In this document: one piece after another, positions 6,800 to 10,253 of the stretch
How positions within the stretch are numbered: the first letter of the stretch is position 1
Layout of the letters: each line of letters starts with the position of its first letter
Source of the DNA: Candidatus Latescibacterota bacterium
Lineage (GTDB): Bacteria > JAAXHH01 > JACQVL01
Length of the DNA stretch: 10,253 bases
Assembly (NCBI GenBank): GCA_016209865.1
Contig: JACQVL010000008.1
Coordinates: 1 to 10,253, forward strand
Reading direction: 5' to 3'
Position numbers and translations under genes: made by a program
Notes under the pieces: model-generated
What the model was told of the DNA's origin: nothing
The model's database searches: none
The model's input: the letters and a program-made list of their open reading frames with translations, nothing else

Positions 6800-9244
6800 C
6801 TACCGCGCGAGCGCCACCGCGATCGTCCCATCCGCCTTCACCGTCTCCAGCGCCGGGTCGAGCCGGTCGCGCACCTCCACCTGTTTCGCGCGAGTGATGC
6901 TCATCAGGTCCGCTTCAGTCTCCTGCAGCACCTTCACGAGCGCGGGTTCTGTCGTGGCCAACTGAAGCCGGGCGAGTTCCGTTCCCAGGGAGAGGTTGGA
7001 CTCGCTCTTGTACCGGCGCACCGCCGTGGCCACTTCGACGAGCGCATCCCCAGCGGCTTCTGCCGCGTCGTCCACGAGTCGCGCGTCCACGACCGGCCAG
7101 GAGGCGGTATGGATGGACGGCGCGCGTTCGACTCCGGCGAACAGTCCCTGGTACACCTCCTCCGTCACGTACGGCAGGAACGGCGCGAACAGCTTGAGCG
7201 TCGTCAGGAGCACCTGGCAGAGGGCGTAGCGCGCCCCGTCGCGGGCTTCACCATCACCCCCGTAGAGCCGTTGCTTGGACATCTCCAGGTAGTTGTCCGC
7301 CAGGTCCTTCCAGAAGAACACCTCGGTCTCGCTCTTGGCGGTGGCGTAGTCGTACGTCCGGAACAGGTCGGTCGTCCGCTGGATCAGCCGCTGCGTCCGG
7401 GACAAGATCCAGCGATCCGCGGAGGAGAGGACGGGGATATCCGCCGGAGGCCGGTATCCGTCCAGGAAGTTCTGGCTGAACCGGGCGACGTTCCACAGTT
7501 TCGTGACCAGCTTGGCCCCGGCCTGGATCTTCTCTTCATTAATCACGGAATCCTTACCAAACCCGGTGCTGGACGCCCAGTACCGGACCGCGTCCGCCGA
7601 GTACCGTTCGATCATCTCCAGGGGGGCGATCGGCCCGCCGCCCCGGCTCTTGCTGATTTTCCCCGTCCCTTCCGGCGCCAGTCCCCAGCCGGAGAGCGCC
7701 GCCTCCTTCCAGGGGATGACCCCGAAGTGATGGTAGTGCTTCACGATCGTGTAGAACGCCCAGGTCCGGATGATGTCGTGCGCCTGTGGACGCAGGGAGA
7801 AGGGAAACACGCGGTCATATAGTCTCTGATCCGTCAGCCAGCGGCCGACGATCTGCGGAGTGAGGGACGACGTCGCCCACGTGTCCATCACGTCCGATTC
7901 CGGGACGAAGGAGGTGCTCCCGCACTCGCAGGGCGCGGCCGGTTGCTCGTCCGTCGGGTCGACAGGAAGCTGCGTCTCGTCCGCGATCACGGTCGTGCCG
8001 CACGCCGTGCAATACCAGATCGGGAACGGGATTCCAAAGTAACGCTGGCGGGAGATGCACCAGTCCCAGCTCAGGTTCTGCACCCATTCGTGGTACCGCG
8101 CTTTCATGTGGTCAGGATGCCAGATGACCCGCTCCCCCGCGTCGAGCAGGGCGTCCTTACAGTCGAGCACCTTGATAAACCACTGGTGGGTGACGATGTG
8201 CTCCACTGGGGTGTCGCACCGCTCGTGGACCCGCACCGACTGGACGACCGGCTGCCGGCCGAGCACCAGGTCGGCCGCCGTCAGGGCGTCGACGATCTGT
8301 CGCCGGGCCTTCGGGATGGGTAGACCGGCGAACTCGCCCGCTACCCCGGTCAACCGGCCAGACCGATCGATCGCCGTCACCAGCGGGAGGTTGTGCGTGT
8401 ACCACCATTCCACGTCCGCCGTGTCCCCGAACGTACAGCACATCACCGCGCCGGTGCCCTTCTCCGGGTCAGCGCCCGGGTCGGCCAGCAGGGGGACATC
8501 CTGGCCGAACAGGGGCACCGTCACCCGCTGGCCGACGAGCCGCGTGAATCGGCCGTCTTCCGGGTGCACGAATACCGCTACGCACGCGGGGAGCAACTCT
8601 GGCCGCGTCGTGGCGATGGGCAACGTCTCCCCGTTCGACAGGCGGAATCTCAGAGTCACGAATTCGCTCGTCCGGTCGAGGTCGTTCAGCTCCGCCTGCG
8701 CGATCGCCGTCCGGCACTCGGGGCACCAGATCGTCGGAGCCTGCTGCCGGTACGCCAGTCCTTTCCGGTAGAGGTCGATGAACGAGACCTGCGCAGTCCG
8801 TCTGGAGCGGTCGTCGATCGTGCGGTACGTGTACCGCCAGTCGATCGACAGACCCAGCCGCTTCCAGAGGGTTTCGTACCCCTGCTCCGCCTCCTCGCTA
8901 ACCTCTAAGCATTTGTCGATGAACGCCCGGCGTCCGATTTCGGTCGCGGTGATGCCGAGCCGTTTCTCCACCAACCGTTCGGTCGGAAGGCCGTTGTCGT
9001 CATACCCCATCGGGTAGAACACACGATACCCATTCATCCGCCAGAACCGGGCGATGAAGTCCGTCTGGCTGTACGAGTAGACATGGCCGAGATGAAGAAA
9101 CCCGGAGACGGTCGGGGGAGGGGTATCGATCGAGTAGACCGGTCCTGGGTCTTCCGGGGCAAAGTGGTAGATGCCGGATTCCTGCCAGAAGGCCTGAAGC
9201 CGGGGCTCTGCGGTCTGTGGATCGTAGCGTTTCGGTAATTCCAT
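6800..9244 (-). CDS. valS: Valyl-tRNA synthetase, short archaeal/Rickettsia-type
   Basis: An 814-residue class I synthetase that charges tRNA-Val with valine in the cytoplasm. HLGH (51-54) is the HIGH motif, within PPPTVSGFLHLGH. KISKS (529-533) is the KMSKS motif. The CP1 editing domain has ATTRPE (211-216) and GTGAVMCCTFGD, as in ValS. Zinc-binding cysteines are likely at 174/177 and 412/415 with 439/441. FYPMGYDDNGLPTERLVEK is the ValS-specific stretch of the archaeal/Rickettsia branch, and the length fits that branch rather than the usual bacterial enzyme of about 880-950 residues with a C-terminal coiled-coil arm. ATG 9244 is chosen because AGGGGAGA lies 6 nt upstream and MELPKRYDP is the family N-terminus; TTG 9292 and ATG 9286 lie at or beside the predicted transcription start. 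It is the first gene of the minus-strand run. Family confidence is very high. Confidence 0.96.
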   Translation of the reverse strand: MELPKRYDPQTAEPRLQAFWQESGIYHFAPEDPGPVYSIDTPPPTVSGFLHLGHVYSYSQTDFIARFWRMNGYRVFYPMGYDDNGLPTERLVEKRLGITATEIGRRAFIDKCLEVSEEAEQGYETLWKRLGLSIDWRYTYRTIDDRSRRTAQVSFIDLYRKGLAYRQQAPTIWCPECRTAIAQAELNDLDRTSEFVTLRFRLSNGETLPIATTRPELLPACVAVFVHPEDGRFTRLVGQRVTVPLFGQDVPLLADPGADPEKGTGAVMCCTFGDTADVEWWYTHNLPLVTAIDRSGRLTGVAGEFAGLPIPKARRQIVDALTAADLVLGRQPVVQSVRVHERCDTPVEHIVTHQWFIKVLDCKDALLDAGERVIWHPDHMKARYHEWVQNLSWDWCISRQRYFGIPFPIWYCTACGTTVIADETQLPVDPTDEQPAAPCECGSTSFVPESDVMDTWATSSLTPQIVGRWLTDQRLYDRVFPFSLRPQAHDIIRTWAFYTIVKHYHHFGVIPWKEAALSGWGLAPEGTGKISKSRGGGPIAPLEMIERYSADAVRYWASSTGFGKDSVINEEKIQAGAKLVTKLWNVARFSQNFLDGYRPPADIPVLSSADRWILSRTQRLIQRTTDLFRTYDYATAKSETEVFFWKDLADNYLEMSKQRLYGGDGEARDGARYALCQVLLTTLKLFAPFLPYVTEEVYQGLFAGVERAPSIHTASWPVVDARLVDDAAEAAGDALVEVATAVRRYKSESNLSLGTELARLQLATTEPALVKVLQETEADLMSITRAKQVEVRDRLDPALETVKADGTIAVALAR

Positions 9245-9250
9245 GCGCGG

Positions 9251-9258
9251 TCTCCCCT
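9251..9258 (-). promoter_or_regulatory. Ribosome binding site deciding the valS start
   Basis: AGGGGAGA on the minus strand lies 6 nt before ATG 9244. The upstream in-frame starts at 9286 and 9292 have no Shine-Dalgarno and would leave almost no leader after the predicted transcription start. Confidence 0.65.
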
Positions 9259-9295
9259 GCTGTCGTCCATCCCACCCATGACTCATATTCAACTC

Positions 9296-9323
9296 AATAT
9301 ATAGCCTTGTGATCGGCTGTCAA
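9296..9323 (-). promoter_or_regulatory. Sigma-70-like promoter for valS
   Basis: On the minus strand TTGACA (9323-9318) is followed by a 16-nt spacer and TATATT (9301-9296). Transcription would start near 9289, giving a leader of about 45 nt to ATG 9244. This is the best promoter match I see in the window and could drive the whole minus-strand gene run. No T-box, leader peptide or other attenuator is evident in so short a leader. Confidence 0.7.
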
Positions 9324-9362
9324 GCGGATGGTGACTTCCCCCACTCCCCTTCCACCCAACCG

Positions 9363-9460
9363 GGCAATAGGCAGTCCCTCCCTCGCCCCCCCGCTCCCAG
9401 GCAGTGGGCAGTAGAAGCCGTTCCTCCGTCCACTGCCCACTGCCTACTGCCCATCTGCCC
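9363..9460 (+). repeat. GGCAGTG heptamer repeats forming a 14-bp perfect hairpin
   Basis: This lies in the 317-nt gap (9245-9561) between divergent valS and the sugar isomerase gene. Heptamers GGCAATA-GGCAGTC occur at 9363-9376 and GGCAGTG-GGCAGTA at 9400-9413. The right side (9430-9452) carries their reverse complement, reading GGCAGTA-GGCAGTG-GGCAGTG on the minus strand. Positions 9399-9412 pair perfectly with 9432-9445 around a 19-nt loop. There is no uridine run on either side, so it is not a typical terminator. The rest of the gap holds the two divergent promoters and C-rich sequence. Confidence 0.75.
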
Positions 9461-9504
9461 AGGGTGGCGGGATAATGGAGGGGAATCTCTCCCCCCAAAA
9501 ACTC

Positions 9505-9533
9505 TTGTCTGGGATGTGAGCGTGTTGTATTTT
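9505..9533 (+). promoter_or_regulatory. Sigma-70-like promoter for the sugar isomerase gene
   Basis: TTGTCT (9505-9510) and TATTTT (9528-9533) are separated by 17 nt. Transcription would start near 9540, leaving a leader of about 22 nt that contains the ribosome binding site. The boxes match the consensus at four or five of six positions each, so this is a moderate-confidence call. Confidence 0.5.
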
Positions 9534-9561
9534 CACGATGACACGGTGAAGGGGGGGTCTT

Positions 9562-10253
9562 ATGCGGCTGTGTCTGGATAGCTTCGTTCCGCCGCTGGAG
9601 CGGATCACACGCGGGACGGCGGCCTGGGTGAGGGACCTGGGGTTTCAGACGATCGGGGTCGACCTGGAGACACCGGGCGCGGTCGATGAGGCACGATGTC
9701 GACAGGTCCGCGCCCTCCTCGACGGGGAGGGGGTGAGCGTCGGCCAGGTCTGGAGCGTCGGCACTCCCTTCGTGCGGCCTGACCGTGAGGAGATGGCGCG
9801 CCACCTGGCCGTCCTGCTCGACCGGATTCCGCTCGCGGCCGCCCTCGGCTGCCGTGTCCTGCTCGTCGAGGCCGGGGGGTATCATCCCGCCAACCCCTGG
9901 TTCCCGCACGAACGGAACCAGACCGATGACGCGCTCGACACGCTGATCGCCCAACTCCGGGCGGTCGCCCCGGTCGCGGCCGACCACGGGGTCGTCGTCG
10001 CGCCGGAGATGTCGCTCATGACGATCCTGTCCTCCCCCGCCCGCGCGAGAGCGATGCTGGACGGCGTCGGGCATGAGGGGATCGGGATCAATTTTGACCC
10101 GGCAAACATCACCGAACCGCGGTATCTGTACCGTTCAGGGGAGATGATCCGGGAAGCGTTCCGCCTGCTCGGAGACCAGATCGTCAACGCGCATGCGAAA
10201 GATGTCGTCGCCCGCGAAGTGCCCCTGATCGTGCATCTGGATGAGACGTACGC
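9562..10253 (+). CDS. Sugar phosphate isomerase/epimerase (xylose isomerase-like TIM barrel), 3' end cut by window edge
   Basis: 230 codons are open from ATG 9562 to the window edge; the family is usually 250-300 residues, so about 20-70 residues are missing. The pattern is that of the AP endonuclease/xylose isomerase-like TIM barrel. Candidate divalent-metal ligands are E149 in VVVAPEMS, D179 in INFDPANI and H211 in VNAHAKDV; the last glutamate ligand would lie beyond the edge. Members isomerise or epimerise free or phosphorylated sugars and polyols such as inosose, hydroxypyruvate or tagatose; the substrate is not identifiable here. AAGGGGGGG lies 4 nt before the ATG. It is transcribed divergently from valS across a 317-nt gap with its own promoter and may begin a separate sugar operon to the right. 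No signal peptide; cytoplasmic. Confidence 0.85.
   Translation, partial: MRLCLDSFVPPLERITRGTAAWVRDLGFQTIGVDLETPGAVDEARCRQVRALLDGEGVSVGQVWSVGTPFVRPDREEMARHLAVLLDRIPLAAALGCRVLLVEAGGYHPANPWFPHERNQTDDALDTLIAQLRAVAPVAADHGVVVAPEMSLMTILSSPARARAMLDGVGHEGIGINFDPANITEPRYLYRSGEMIREAFRLLGDQIVNAHAKDVVAREVPLIVHLDETY

Noticed and set aside
6751-6831. Longer SDR gene starting at ATG 6831
   Set aside because: It would add 27 Arg-rich residues overlapping valS, whereas ATG 6750 has a strong GGAGGAAA site and starts right at the Rossmann strand.
6515-7822. 435-codon open frame on the plus strand
   Set aside because: Antisense to valS and the SDR gene; no motifs.
9245-9292. Upstream TTG (9292) and ATG (9286) as valS starts
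   Set aside because: They lie at or next to the predicted transcription start, lack a Shine-Dalgarno, and add a non-conserved segment; ATG 9244 has AGGGGAGA and the family N-terminus.
9363-9460. CRISPR array
   Set aside because: The units are 7 nt and directly adjacent or inverted, with no regular spacers.
9289-10074. 261-codon open frame on the minus strand
   Set aside because: It crosses the repeat-rich gap and then runs antisense to the isomerase gene; the plus strand carries the recognisable TIM-barrel motifs.

Overview
This is a 10.25 kb bacterial fragment, moderately high in G+C and densely coding. Six genes lie head to tail on the minus strand (positions 9244 down to 1), and a seventh, divergent gene starts at 9562 on the plus strand. 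Both edges cut a gene: the left edge removes the 3' end of a SagB-type flavin dehydrogenase, and the right edge removes the 3' part of a sugar phosphate isomerase/epimerase. No tRNA, rRNA, transposase, integrase or CRISPR array is visible. Clear Shine-Dalgarno sites and sigma-70-like promoter boxes fit a bacterium. The mix of PhyH dioxygenase, extended SDR, TIM-barrel sugar isomerase and a short archaeal/Rickettsia-type ValS recalls uncultured environmental lineages, but I cannot assign a phylum from the sequence alone.

Layout in transcription order on the minus strand: valS, valyl-tRNA synthetase (9244-6800); NAD-dependent epimerase/dehydratase (6750-5908); gamma-glutamylcyclotransferase-like protein (5864-5256); phytanoyl-CoA dioxygenase-family oxygenase (5135-4269); GH95-like six-hairpin glycosidase (4237-1718); SagB/nitroreductase-type oxidoreductase with two flavin domains (1644-1, partial). 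The gaps are 49, 43, 120, 31 and 73 nt. No convincing terminator separates the genes, so one long transcript from a strong promoter just upstream of valS (TTGACA, 16 nt, TATATT) is plausible. The 120-nt gap could hold an internal control point. Divergent from valS, with its own promoter (TTGTCT, 17 nt, TATTTT), is the sugar isomerase gene.

Apart from valS, the genes look like small-molecule and carbohydrate metabolism: a glycosidase to release a sugar, an SDR and a TIM-barrel isomerase to rework it, an Fe(II)/2-oxoglutarate oxygenase and a flavin enzyme for redox chemistry. The pathway and substrate are not identifiable from the window. Joint function is inferred from gene order only.

The intergenic DNA is unusual. 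Three of the gaps carry short tandem repeats of 7-8 nt: GGCGAAAA-like at 5161-5250, AGTGAAG at 5877-5904 and GGCAGTG-like at 9363-9460. Two of these are arranged as inverted repeats. In addition, a hairpin directly in front of the PhyH gene would cover its ribosome binding site.
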